Source: Mesostigma viride
Lineage: Eukaryota; Streptophyta; Mesostigmatophyceae; Mesostigmatales; Mesostigmataceae
NCBI GenBank assembly: GCA_009746045.1
Contig: RPFO01000065.1
Coordinates: forward strand, 3,339,483-3,401,482
Reading direction: 5' to 3'
Length of the DNA: 62,000 nt
A program made the translations under genes and the position numbers. The first letter of the stretch is position 1. Each line of letters starts with the position of its first letter. Shown here one piece after another: positions 56,101 through 62,000 of this stretch. The notes under the pieces were generated by a model. The model was not told the origin of the DNA. It was given only the letters and a program-made list of their open reading frames with translations, and made no database searches.

Positions 56101-59100
56101 CCTTGGGATAACTACCTGAACAAGCAGTTGCCTGCAACTTTGCCCTCGGCTATAATCCCCCAGCTCCCCCGCATTTTGTGGGCACTGCATGGTCCCAGGT
56201 CAACGGTTTACACCAAAGAAATAACATGCAGATTTACAGGTGTAAAATGCACAGTAGCAAGCAGTGCTGAAAGAGTCTACTTACCTTCTGAGCCTTCTCT
56301 TCCTGAGCTGCCTTCATCACTTTCCAGCGAGTGTACAGGCTGCCCATTTCTCTGTTGACAGTCCTTGTCTCCAAACCCTGTCCGCGTATGACGTGAGTGA
56401 GCAGAGGGCATGTCCCACATAGCGCACAAGAAACAGTCATAAGTGAATGGCACCCGTGGTGGCACGCAATTGTGGCCTGCACTCTATGCCTTGAAGGCAC
56501 AAAGTTGAGAGCATCACGAGTGGATGCCACAGCACCGCACAAACACCAGCAACATTAAAGGAGACACTGGCAGTGGTGCGCGGAAACGGGAGAGCCCTCA
56601 TCGATCGAAACGTGGAAAACACGCATGCAGGCAACCCATCGGCCCCAAACAGACGCATGCACTCCCCTGCCTTGCTCACCGACGTGTTGATTGCGGGGCG
56701 AAACGTGCACTCCCTGGCCGCGCGCGCCTCCGAGGATTCAAGCACCTCCAGCTGCTTGCGTCGCTGTTGCCGCATCCTGCAGTGGCCGAGAGACAGGCAA
56801 AGAGTGGAGGCTTGTATCACGACTCTAAAGGAGACCTGGAGACCAAATCCCATCGCAGTAGACGTGTTATAGCGTAACTTGAAGAGTGCCCATGAGGTAC
56901 GTCATCCATTGCCTGGTGGGGCGCATTGGATAGCCACAAAGCAGAGGTGTCCTTGCACTTTACAGGCATGCGAGCAAGCTCATGCATCCTAAGCCATCAC
57001 CAAGATGCGCACACTGTCTGTGAAAAAGAGCAATAAGTCACTAGTCAGCAGAAATAGGCGGAGGATTCTGAGAAATAATGGATTTATAATACAGTCCAGT
57101 AGTTCTGCTAGCTTGCCCTCTTAAAACTAGGACATCAATATATCAGACCTTAACGAGCAAAATTGATTCTAAGTTCCAGTTGTGCCCAAAGTTGCTGCAA
57201 ACAGCCAATTGGCAGAAGCCCCTGGTGCCTTCCTCAACAGGCGCCTTCCTCAACAGGCACCTTGCTCAACAGGCACCTTGCTCACCAGGCACTTTGCTCA
57301 AGTGTCACTTTGCTCATTAGGCACCATGCTCAATATAGGAAACCGTGGCCAACGTCATCCCAGCGCCCACCAGGCTGGGTTTGTGCAGCACATCCCCGCG
57401 AGGAATCCCATATGGAACGTACCCACCCACATGGTGCTCTACCTGATACTCCACAGAACATGTGGTGCACGCAGGAGTGGATGCGGGAACTTCACGCATT
57501 CCACAGCCAACAGTCACTCTGCAACAGCCAGCAGTCATTCTGCAACAACTACAGTCACTCTGCAACAGTCTATCATCATCCTGCAACAGTCAATGGTCAC
57601 TCTGCAACAGCCAACAGTCATGCTGCAACAGCCAACAGTCATGCTGCAGAGGTCAATAGTCATGCTGCAACTGCCAACAGTCGTTCTGCAACAGCCAACA
57701 GTCACTCTGCAACAGTCAACCGTCATCCGGCAACAGTCAACGGGCACTCTGCAACAGCCAACCGTCATTCTGCAACAGCCAACAGTCATTCTGCAACAGT
57801 CAACGGTCACCCTGCAACAGCCAACAGTCATTCTGCAGCGGTTAACAGTCATTCTGAAACACCTCCAATAATGGTCGCCATAATTATTTAGGTGCCACAG
57901 CCTAACATGGAAAAACTTACTCCGCTTCTGAGTACAAGTACTCAAAGTAGTTGGCCCCGGCCGCAGAGACGTCAAAGGGGCTGTTCGAGCGGTTGGCCGA
58001 TTTCTGTTCCAAGCACGCCATACATCCCAGCCATGCCCCCCCCCCCCCCCGGCCCCCATCCCCCCTCCACGGCACGCCGGGAAAAATACCACCACACACA
58101 CATTCGAAAGCACAAACGCACGGTAGGGATGAGCGGCACGGGACCAGCAGGCTCTGCACGTGTCAGGTGCACACCAACTGGACCACGTGAGACCGCATCA
58201 CCAGCAGGAATGATGCATGGTTACAGATGTGAGCCAGGGGACATGGGCTGTGGGGGGGAAGGTAACTTCGTACTATTGGATGACTGGGTAGCCAGCAGAC
58301 CGGGATGCATACCTTATCGCAGTTTTGGTAAAAGGGACGGGCAGGGAGGGAGGGAGGGAGGGAGGGAGGGAGGGGCAAGTAAGAGATGGAGAAAAAGCAG
58401 CAGAAGAAATGGCATAGGGAGCGAGCGAGGAAAGGGAGGCAAGACAGCACAAATGTGCAGCCATGGAAGAGGGGATCGAGGAACGGGCAAAAGGGGGAGA
58501 GGGGATCAAATGGGATGGGGCACGACAGGAAGAGGGGAGGGAAGGAAAGAGCAAAAGAAGAAAAAGGGCAGAACGGAGAGAGGGAGAGCGGGGGGGCGAA
58601 CAGCATCGCTGGCAGGCCAAATGTACAGTGGGTGAGCTGAGACAGGGGTGGAGAGGGCGTGAGGGGGAAAACAGGGGGAAAGAAAAGGATGGAGAGGGAT
58701 GGGGTGGGTGAAGAGGGATAGGGGTGGGGAAAGGGCAGAATATGGATGGAGGGGGATGGGGGTGGGTGGAGAGGGATGGGGGTGGGGAAAGGGCAGAATA
58801 TATCGTGCATATTCACAAAGAAACAGACAGATCAGCAAGTTGCCCTTATTGGCAGCAGGTGTGGTAGGGCAGGGAAGCAGACTTCCAGCCTTTGTCCCCA
58901 GCAGAAGCTTGAGACCGCAAATTAATCCAAGCATAAGACCTATACTTACCTTGTCACATAAAAGAAAACATAGGTTAAGCCGCTGCAAAGCCGTTTGCGG
59001 TTATAACCCATCCATCAGGTTAAGTCAGCCGATGTACACGACATGACATAGCTGAAGCTCTCACATTTAAATGTTTGAAACATAGGCTGGCTCTGATGGA

Positions 59101-62000
59101 TGTCCACAGTAGCACACATCAAGCATGTGCTGCAATGATGAGAACGAACGCACTGACACAAGGCATCATGGTGAGAACAGTATCTCATGTGTTGATGCAC
59201 CTTTTTCGCACTCGCAGCGGCTCTCATGCGCCGGACTTCTTCCTCCTCCCTGGCGGCCGCCTGCATTGGCTCGCCATCAACACAAGCAGAGTTGGCGAGG
59301 CATGAATAACATGGCTCCTCAGCAAGGCGTCAAGACGATGCGTACTCTAGCCATAGCAACCAAAAAAACTATGTTTCACCCCGAAGGCCCAAACTGGCAG
59401 ACCATGCATATGAGATAGGACATGGACTCACAAGATCAACCTCCTTTGCAAGGAGATGGAAAGATTGATTTAGGGAGGAGAAAAAGAACACCGAAAGCCA
59501 AATATGGGAAACAGCTACGAGATTGTAAAATGCAAGGGCATGGAACAAAGTCCCAGGGATAGTCTGGCCCGGCTAGCAAATGCGCAGTTCGATGGTGTGT
59601 ATGTGAGCACAGGACCATACACATGATGCGTGTCCTCATGATGCGCGCCCGCTTGATGTGCGCACATGACCTCACCTTCTCTTGCTCCTTGCGCTTCTCC
59701 TCGCGCTTTTGGAGCGCCATCTCGTAGAGCCGCTCGCACACAGGCATCTGCAAGGCCGTCACGTACAGCCCACACTCGTCAGTTGTCGAGGGTTAGGCAT
59801 AGCCACATGGCTAGAGGACCCATGGCTGAAAGGAAGGTTTTGTCAAAGTTGAAAAAGAAATAAGAAATTCAAAAGAAACTACCGTGACAAAAGAATAGAA
59901 TAGCACACATGCGTTCGTACTGCATCACCGCATGCCAGCAGAGACAAGCTGGCAACCCTGACACGTCAGCCATAAAGCAAGCTGGTCTGAATCTATAGTT
60001 GCAGTGCACTATCACTCTACCCGCGAGGACAGCCATGCAAACTGCTTCCATGCTTGACTTTATTCCAGGAATTTTACAAAAAAGAAAAATTTTGCCCGTG
60101 GAATGACATCTTCAGACAGAGTGCCAGGAAAAAACAAAAACGATCTTCCTGATATCTGTTATGAGCAAGGCAATAGCCGAGTAAGGCAAAAAATGTAAGC
60201 CGGGCTCTTGCTGATGTAGTTTGGCAGGCCGCCCTTACTCATGGTGCACGCGCCCACCTTGACTAGGGGGCCCTTACCCTGCACGCGAGCACCCACCTTG
60301 TCTAGGCGGCCCTTACCCTGCGTGCACGCGCCCACCTTGACGAGGCGGCCCTTACCCTGCGTGCACGCGGCCACCTTGACGAGGCGGCCCTTACCCTGCG
60401 TGCACGCGCCCACCTTGACTAGGCGGCCCTTACCCTGCGTGCACGCGCCCACCTTGTCTAGGCGGCCCTTACCCTGCGTGCACGCGCCCACCTTGACCAG
60501 GCGGCCCTTACCCTGCGTGCACGCACCCACCTTGACCAGGCGGCCCTTACCCTGCGTGCACGCGCCCACCTTGACCAGGCGGCCCTTACCCTGCGTGCAC
60601 GCACCCACCTTGACGAGGCGGCCCTTACCCTGCGTGCACGCGCCCACCTTGACTAGGGGGCCCTTACCCTGCATGCACGCACCCACCTTGACCAGGCGGC
60701 CCTTACCCTGCGTGCACGCGCCCACCTTGACTAGGGGGCCCTTACCCTGCGCGCGAGCGCCCACCTTGTCTAGGCGGCCCTTACCCTGCTTGCACGTGCC
60801 CACCTTGTCTAGGCGGCCCTTACCCTGCGTGCACGCGCCCACCTTGTCTAGGCGGCCCTTACCCTGCGTGCACGCACCCACCTTGACCAGGCGGCCCTTA
60901 CCCTGCGTGCACGCGCCCACCTTGTCTAGGGGGCCCTTACCCTGCGTGCACGCGCCCACCTTGACTAGGGGGCCCTTACCCTGCGCGCGAGCGCCCACCT
61001 TGTCTAGGCGGCCCTTACCCTGCTTGCACGCGCCCACCTTGACGAGGCGGCCCTTACCCTGCGTGCACGTGCCCACCTTGTCTATGCGGCCCTTACCCTG
61101 CTTGCACGTGCCCACCTTGTCTAGGCGGCCCTTACCCTGCGTGCACGCGCCCACCTTGACCAGGCGGCCCTTACCCTGTGTGCACGCGCCCACCTTGTCT
61201 AGGCGCCTGAAACCGTTGCTCGAGGCGAACGCAGACTGCGGGCGTCGCTGCGCAGAGGCCGAGGAAATCCCCTGGAAGCTCCCACTCCCCTGTGTGCGTG
61301 TCATTGGCGCGGGCGTGTCCTCCTCCTCGCTCATGCTGCCGTCGGAGGGCGGCCGTGGCGGGAAGCTGGTTACTGGCTCCGCACCCTCACCATGCAAGCG
61401 GGCATTGCGCCGGGCGCGCGCCTCCATGAGGGCTAGCGAGTGGTCCGTGGAGGGCGGCGCATGTGGAGGGGGCTCCACCTGCTGGTGTGCGTCACCCTGG
61501 GTGCCAGGCAAGTCGTCGTGCACAGCCCCTGATGGCATACCCAGCGAGGACGGGTGCTGGCTACTGTGTGTGACCACAGGAGGCGACGAGGGAGATACCT
61601 TGACGCCGCCAAAGCCATTCATATCCCCACTCCCATACGTCAGGAAGCCCGCATCCACGCCACTTTCGTGCCCATCAACGTCACTGATGCTGTCATTGAC
61701 AGTGACCATGTCGTCTCCATCGTCAATGTATTTGCCACCATATGCACCATTGCTGCTCATTCGGTCACTGTAATTGAAACTGCTGACGCCTCCACTCGTG
61801 TGGTCTTTCCCTGGAAGTCGGCGGGACAGCACCTTAGAGCTGTATGCATCCTCGTCGGTTGGATCCAGGGGCAGATCCTCTTGCAGGGCAGGAAGAGGAG
61901 CCTGCAGACCCTCCACGCGCAGTTCCTGCAACACCTTGTCAAAGCGTGCCTCGAGGTCCGTGGGTTGCATGTTTTGCGCTATCTGGTGGGCTGGTTCTGC
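37167..62000 (-). CDS. Gene B: large low-complexity protein with TF-x-P motifs and an EF-hand-like segment, 5' partial, 17 exons
   Basis: Spliced model, high to low: 62000-61194, 59747-59676, 59260-59201, 58003-57921, 56776-56680, 56377-56285, 55903-55820, 53296-53137, 50531-49999, 49385-49030, 48624-48330, 47486-47283, 43902-43522, 40587-40265, 39328-38885, 38462-38336, 37826-37167. All borders are GT..AG and all 16 junctions agree in phase, giving 1592 residues to a TAG stop. Visible parts: an acidic/Ser-rich N-terminus, RLYE and basic helices, ECTFRPAINTS, ELTFHPNTNSKY, an EF-hand-like LDTDRDG segment, ECTFKPHIRTV, then LYIDVLLSRGRKGRIGV and EGDTPEELARNFAKIYSL, and a disordered tail. The same motif set recurs in uncharacterised proteins of flagellated protists; a cytoskeletal or ciliary role is inference. 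Its introns hold the largest repeat arrays of the right half. Confidence 0.8.
38336..38462 (-). CDS. Gene B exon: EGDTPEELARNF module
   Basis: Acceptor GGTGCTGCCAG, donor GAGGTGAGC. Phase 2 in, 0 out. Encodes KGRIGVCEGDTPEELARNF then AKIYSLSEVVRSHLTDLIQ. Pairs with the LYIDV end of the previous exon into a recognisable module. Confidence 0.85.
38885..39328 (-). CDS. Gene B exon: charged linker ending in LYIDVLL
   Basis: Acceptor GTGGGTCCCAG, donor CAGGTGGGC, phase 2 on both sides. Encodes SSKASFAHAKAPLFDQTVTR, a basic/Gly-rich middle, and KPVLYIDVLLSRG at the end. Confidence 0.82.
40265..40587 (-). CDS. Gene B exon: ECTFKPHI motif
   Basis: Donor CCAGAGTAAGT is strong; the acceptor GCGCACAG at 40588 was chosen because it gives phase 0, and the 5' end is less sure. 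Encodes an Arg-rich start (RRNARRRRHRRN), an acidic/Ser segment and ECTFKPHIRTVP, which continues in phase into the next exon. Confidence 0.7.
40773..41351. repeat. (GGA)n / (TCC)n triplet repeat, about 190 triplets
   Basis: Nearly pure GGA on the + strand with one frame slip near 40975 (GGAGAGGAG) and four GAA interruptions at 41157-41191. In the gene B sense strand it is a 580-base pyrimidine tract about 185 bases upstream of the acceptor at 40588. Poly-E, R, G, L, S or P frames are artefacts. Confidence 0.97.
42005..42330. repeat. C run and AT-rich 48/56-bp tandem repeat
   Basis: An 18-base C run, then about five units of AATAATCAGTTGGCCAGTGG plus TGCGCGTAGGGGACTAGTTG with variable spacers. 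In the gene B intron 40588-43521. Confidence 0.85.
43522..43902 (-). CDS. Gene B exon: Ser/Gly-rich segment and helix (127 aa)
   Basis: Acceptor GTTTTGCCCAG, donor AAGGTGGGGGG followed by a G run, phase 0 on both sides. Begins VFLSLGASARAREGYADG and ends with helix DKMERLRRQLAEEEMK. Confidence 0.85.
44540..47274. repeat. 41-bp minisatellite, about 67 copies
   Basis: Plus-strand unit GTGGGTGGCGTGCTCGGCTA plus CACGCACAGCCGCCCTGCGCA. Variants: GCGACTCGC for GCTACACGC, and GTGAATGGC for GTGGGTGGC. In the gene B sense strand it starts about 10 bases after the donor at 47282. Long plus-strand frames (up to about 550 codons) are repeat translation. Confidence 0.96.
47283..47486 (-). CDS. Gene B exon (68 aa)
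   Basis: Acceptor CTTTCCTCGCAG, perfect donor AACGTAAGT, phase 0 on both sides. Encodes LVRDLGRSARKNFAFAGVRK and a Pro/Asp-rich tail. Confidence 0.86.
48166..48285. repeat. GCCCA-based tandem repeat
   Basis: Repeats of GCCCAGCCCA mixed with GAGCCCTGCGCCCA units, beginning about 45 bases after the gene B donor at 48329 in the sense direction. Confidence 0.88.
48330..48624 (-). CDS. Gene B exon: continuation of the EF-hand-like region
   Basis: Acceptor TGCCTTTTGCAG, donor GAGGTGTGT. Phase 2 in, 0 out. Starts LLLEVLGTSIHKAPAHDAS, which follows MTEAAFV of the previous exon as the second helix of a probable EF-type pair, then a Ser/Ala-rich stretch. Confidence 0.78.
49030..49385 (-). CDS. Gene B exon: EF-hand-like loop
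   Basis: Acceptor CCCTTGCACAG, donor GAGGTAAAA. Phase 0 in, 2 out. Begins HLKELFRELDTDRDGLLAQG; D-x-D-x-D-G is an EF-hand loop start, but loop position 12 is Q rather than E, so calcium binding is doubtful. A Gln/Gly-rich insert and MIARMWSLLVDVGG follow, then GGMTEAAFV. Confidence 0.83.
49741..49876. repeat. About 45-bp tandem repeat, 3 copies
   Basis: Unit GAAACATGAGCGAT..GT followed by CTGTCTGTTAGTTCCGTCTT, in the intron following the exon at 49999-50531. Confidence 0.9.
49999..50531 (-). CDS. Gene B exon: large linker ending in a basic helix (177 aa)
   Basis: Acceptor GGACTTGCCAG, donor AAGGTGCGG. Phase 1 in, 0 out. Low-complexity Ala/Ser/Gln, then helix RDAWREEMAAERVARAKAQA and SLHYAKQRLDK. 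Confidence 0.83.
50676..51088. repeat. Left direct terminal repeat of the composite element
   Basis: Begins TGTAAAAGTCCCGCC and ends ATACGGTACCATCA. Contains the palindrome GCGTCAGCCGGCTGACGTG and AGCACACCTTTTGTGTTGGC, both conserved in the right copy. Confidence 0.88.
51086..51424. repeat. Left internal inverted repeat
   Basis: TCAGATATATGTGCATAACT at the outer end to ATCTATCTCTACAG at the inner end. Reverse-complementary to 52137-52481 with scattered mismatches and small indels. Confidence 0.9.
51439..51657. repeat. Fold-back hairpin inside the composite element
   Basis: Arms of about 85 bp with about 44 bp between. Core ATCTACCGTATCCGGATACC matches the reverse complement of GGTATCCGGATACGGTAGAT, and the arms extend to TGCATGCA on the loop side. 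Confidence 0.88.
51605..52128 (-). CDS. Unrecognised protein(s) of the composite element
   Basis: Two overlapping minus frames. 52128-51856 begins MVGAHADDRQWLGDFAFT and continues MRLFLNVVCWTTNIIPRFME. 51940-51605 reads PTLFNPSFIPPEHGDELRF, then RYVMQRMPPILDRHLSPSQR and a Tyr-rich tail ending in TAG-free DTD before the stop. They could be joined by a frameshift or an intron near 51940-51985. The C-terminus is coded by one arm of the fold-back. No transposase, integrase or RT motif is visible. Confidence 0.45.
52137..52481. repeat. Right internal inverted repeat
   Basis: Reverse complement of 51086-51424. It lies directly upstream of the minus-strand frame starting at 52128, so it could hold that frame's promoter. 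Confidence 0.9.
52507..52920. repeat. Right direct terminal repeat of the composite element
   Basis: Begins TGTTCAAAGTCCCGCC and ends ATACGATACCATCA, matching 50676-51088 base for base over most of its length. Confidence 0.88.
53063..53125. repeat. 7-bp repeat (CATGGGG/TATGGGG)
   Basis: About eight 7-bp units, starting roughly a dozen bases after the gene B donor at 53136 in the sense direction. Confidence 0.85.
53137..53296 (-). CDS. Gene B exon: NLGGGSDLDILEQL segment
   Basis: Acceptor GCGCTCAG, chosen for phase 0; an alternative acceptor at 53304 would break phase. Donor CAGGTGCGT, phase 1 out. Encodes RVNLGGGSDLDILEQLRFL, then an acidic Pro/Ser stretch. Confidence 0.75.
53728..53945. 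repeat. 47-bp tandem repeat, about 5 copies
   Basis: Unit CCCATGTGCTTGCCATCATA plus CGCCCACACAAAAACAGCAC and CGCATAC, in the gene B intron 53297-55819. Confidence 0.93.
55367..55412. repeat. Dispersed AT-rich repeat, copy 2
   Basis: ATTAAATTATAACATG plus GTGGGGAGGTCATGTA, partner of 36459-36507. Lies in a gene B intron. Confidence 0.7.
55820..55903 (-). CDS. Gene B exon: ELTFHPNTNSKY motif (28 aa)
   Basis: Acceptor GCTACCAACAG, donor GACGTATGT, phase 0 on both sides. Encodes ARQMAMDAESAELTFHPNTN and SKYKPRHD, a second copy of the (C/L)TF-x-P motif. Confidence 0.84.
56285..56377 (-). CDS. Gene B exon: helical (31 aa)
   Basis: Acceptor CGCGGACAG, perfect donor AAGGTAAGT, phase 0 on both sides. 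Encodes GLETRTVNREMGSLYTRWKV and a basic helix ending EEKAQK. Confidence 0.85.
56680..56776 (-). CDS. Gene B exon: ECTFRPAINTS motif
   Basis: Acceptor GGCCACTGCAG, donor TCGGTGAGC. Phase 2 in, 0 out. Encodes MRQQRRKQLEVLESSEARAA and RECTFRPAINTS, a first copy of the TF-x-P motif. Confidence 0.87.
57228..57330. repeat. 18-bp tandem repeat, about 5 copies
   Basis: Units like CACCTTGCTCAACAGG with CTTCC and TCACC variants, in the gene B intron 56777-57920. Confidence 0.85.
57505..57868. repeat. 21-bp minisatellite, about 17 copies
   Basis: Unit CTGCAACAGCCAACAGTCAT(T) with CAGTCAACGG variants. In the gene B sense strand it starts about 50 bases after the donor at 57920. Open frames here are repeat translation. 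Confidence 0.95.
57921..58003 (-). CDS. Gene B exon: FDVSAAGANYFEYLYSEA (27 aa)
   Basis: Acceptor GCTTGGAACAG, donor GGAGTAAGT. Phase 0 in, 2 out; the split Glu codon continues into MRQQRRK. Encodes KSANRSNSPFDVSAAGANYF and onward. Confidence 0.83.
58338..58374. repeat. (GGGA)n microsatellite
   Basis: About nine GGGA units in a gene B intron. Confidence 0.92.
58640..58802. repeat. G/A-rich direct repeats
   Basis: GGGTGGGGAAAGGGCAGAAT occurs twice (about 58724 and 58781) within purine-rich GGATGGAGAGGGATGGGG-like repeats. Confidence 0.85.
59201..59260 (-). CDS. Gene B exon: charged helix (20 aa)
   Basis: Acceptor GAGCCAATGCAG, donor AAGGTGCAT, phase 0 on both sides. Encodes AAAREEEEVRRMRAAASAKK. 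Confidence 0.78.
59676..59747 (-). CDS. Gene B exon: RLYEMALQKREEK helix (24 aa)
   Basis: Acceptor CGGCCTTGCAG, donor AAGGTGAGG, phase 0 on both sides. Encodes MPVCERLYEMALQKREEKRK. RLYE-type helices accompany TF-x-P motifs in related low-complexity proteins. Confidence 0.84.
60238..61204. repeat. 39-bp minisatellite, about 25 copies, includes an exon end and donor
   Basis: Sense (minus) unit GTGGGCGCGTGCACGCAGGG plus TAAGGGCCGCCTAGACAAG. The last 12 bases equal the 3' end of the first gene B exon (CGCCTAGACAAG at 61194-61205), so each unit repeats the exon-intron junction AAG/GTGGG. It reads as 13-residue repeats (GKGRLDKVGACTQ) without stops. Confidence 0.95.
61194..62000 (-). CDS. Gene B first exon in window: acidic/Ser-rich N-terminal region
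   Basis: Open to the window edge, so the true start may lie outside; a Met at 61970 is the first in view (MQPTDLEARFDKVLQELRVE). Rich in D, S, G and P (YIDDGDDMVTVNDSISDVDG, SDGSMSEEEDTPAP), predicted disordered. Ended at AAG/GTGGGC (61194) because this is phase 0 and joins the exon at 59747. It could instead run on through the 39-bp array as coding repeat. Confidence 0.75.

Noticed and set aside
57163-57891. Plus-strand SATANSH / LQQPTV repeat frames
   Set aside because: 21-bp minisatellite translation in a gene B intron, antisense to the gene.
60159-61200. Calling the 13-residue repeats firmly as protein
   Set aside because: The frame is open, but the phase-0 donor at 61194 and the tail after the last unit (ending at a stop near 60159) make intron status at least as likely; recorded as a finding instead.
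60238-61204. Telomere-like sequence from repeated CCCTTACCCTG
   Set aside because: The string is part of a 39-bp unit. There is no short telomeric periodicity and it is internal to a gene.

Overview
This is a eukaryotic nuclear window, most likely from a flagellated alga or similar protist; the species cannot be named from sequence alone. The evidence is many short exons with GT..AG borders (plus one GC..AG), introns of hundreds to thousands of bases, G/C-rich codon use, intron ends such as GCGCAG, very abundant minisatellites, and broken hAT, RT-type and MITE elements. There is no bacterial operon structure. Nearly all long open frames are translated tandem repeats, not genes.

Two large spliced genes point towards each other. 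Gene A (+ strand, from before base 1 to the stop at 25546) has 16 exons recognised here that keep one reading frame for about 542 residues. It encodes kelch-type blades, a low-complexity basic linker and a long coiled coil. Gene B (- strand, from beyond 62000 to the stop at 37167) has 17 exons that join in phase throughout to give about 1592 residues. It encodes a mostly disordered protein with (C/L)TF-x-P motifs, charged helices, an EF-hand-like segment and a C-terminal LYIDV..EGD..EELA module. Its composition resembles cytoskeletal or ciliary proteins of flagellates, but its function is unknown.

Introns take up most of both genes and are filled with tandem arrays. Gene A carries 13-bp (553-772), 46/61-bp (1886-2167), 27-bp (7499-15280, about 288 copies), G-rich (15690-16006), 17-bp (17014-18073) and G/C-rich (20331-20940) arrays. 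Gene B carries 39-bp (60238-61204), 21-bp (57505-57868), 47-bp (53728-53945), 41-bp (44540-47274) and GGA-triplet (40773-41351) arrays. Many begin within about 250 bases downstream of a 5' splice site. At two places the exon end and its donor are themselves part of the repeated unit, spaced by a multiple of three.

The intergenic region (25547-37166) is a transposon graveyard. It holds a large inverted duplication of an RT-type element C-terminus (28530-31185), a nested 1389-bp hAT derivative with an 8-bp target duplication (29519-30907), a degenerate LINE-like RT fragment (about 33100-33650), a TA-flanked MITE (33889-34091; a second copy sits in a gene A intron at 19487-19730), another retroelement remnant (34780-35060) and several short hairpins. 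A 2.2-kb composite element (50676-52920) lies in a gene B intron. It has direct terminal repeats with TG..CA ends, long internal inverted repeats, a fold-back and an unrecognised reading frame, and is the least familiar structure in the window.
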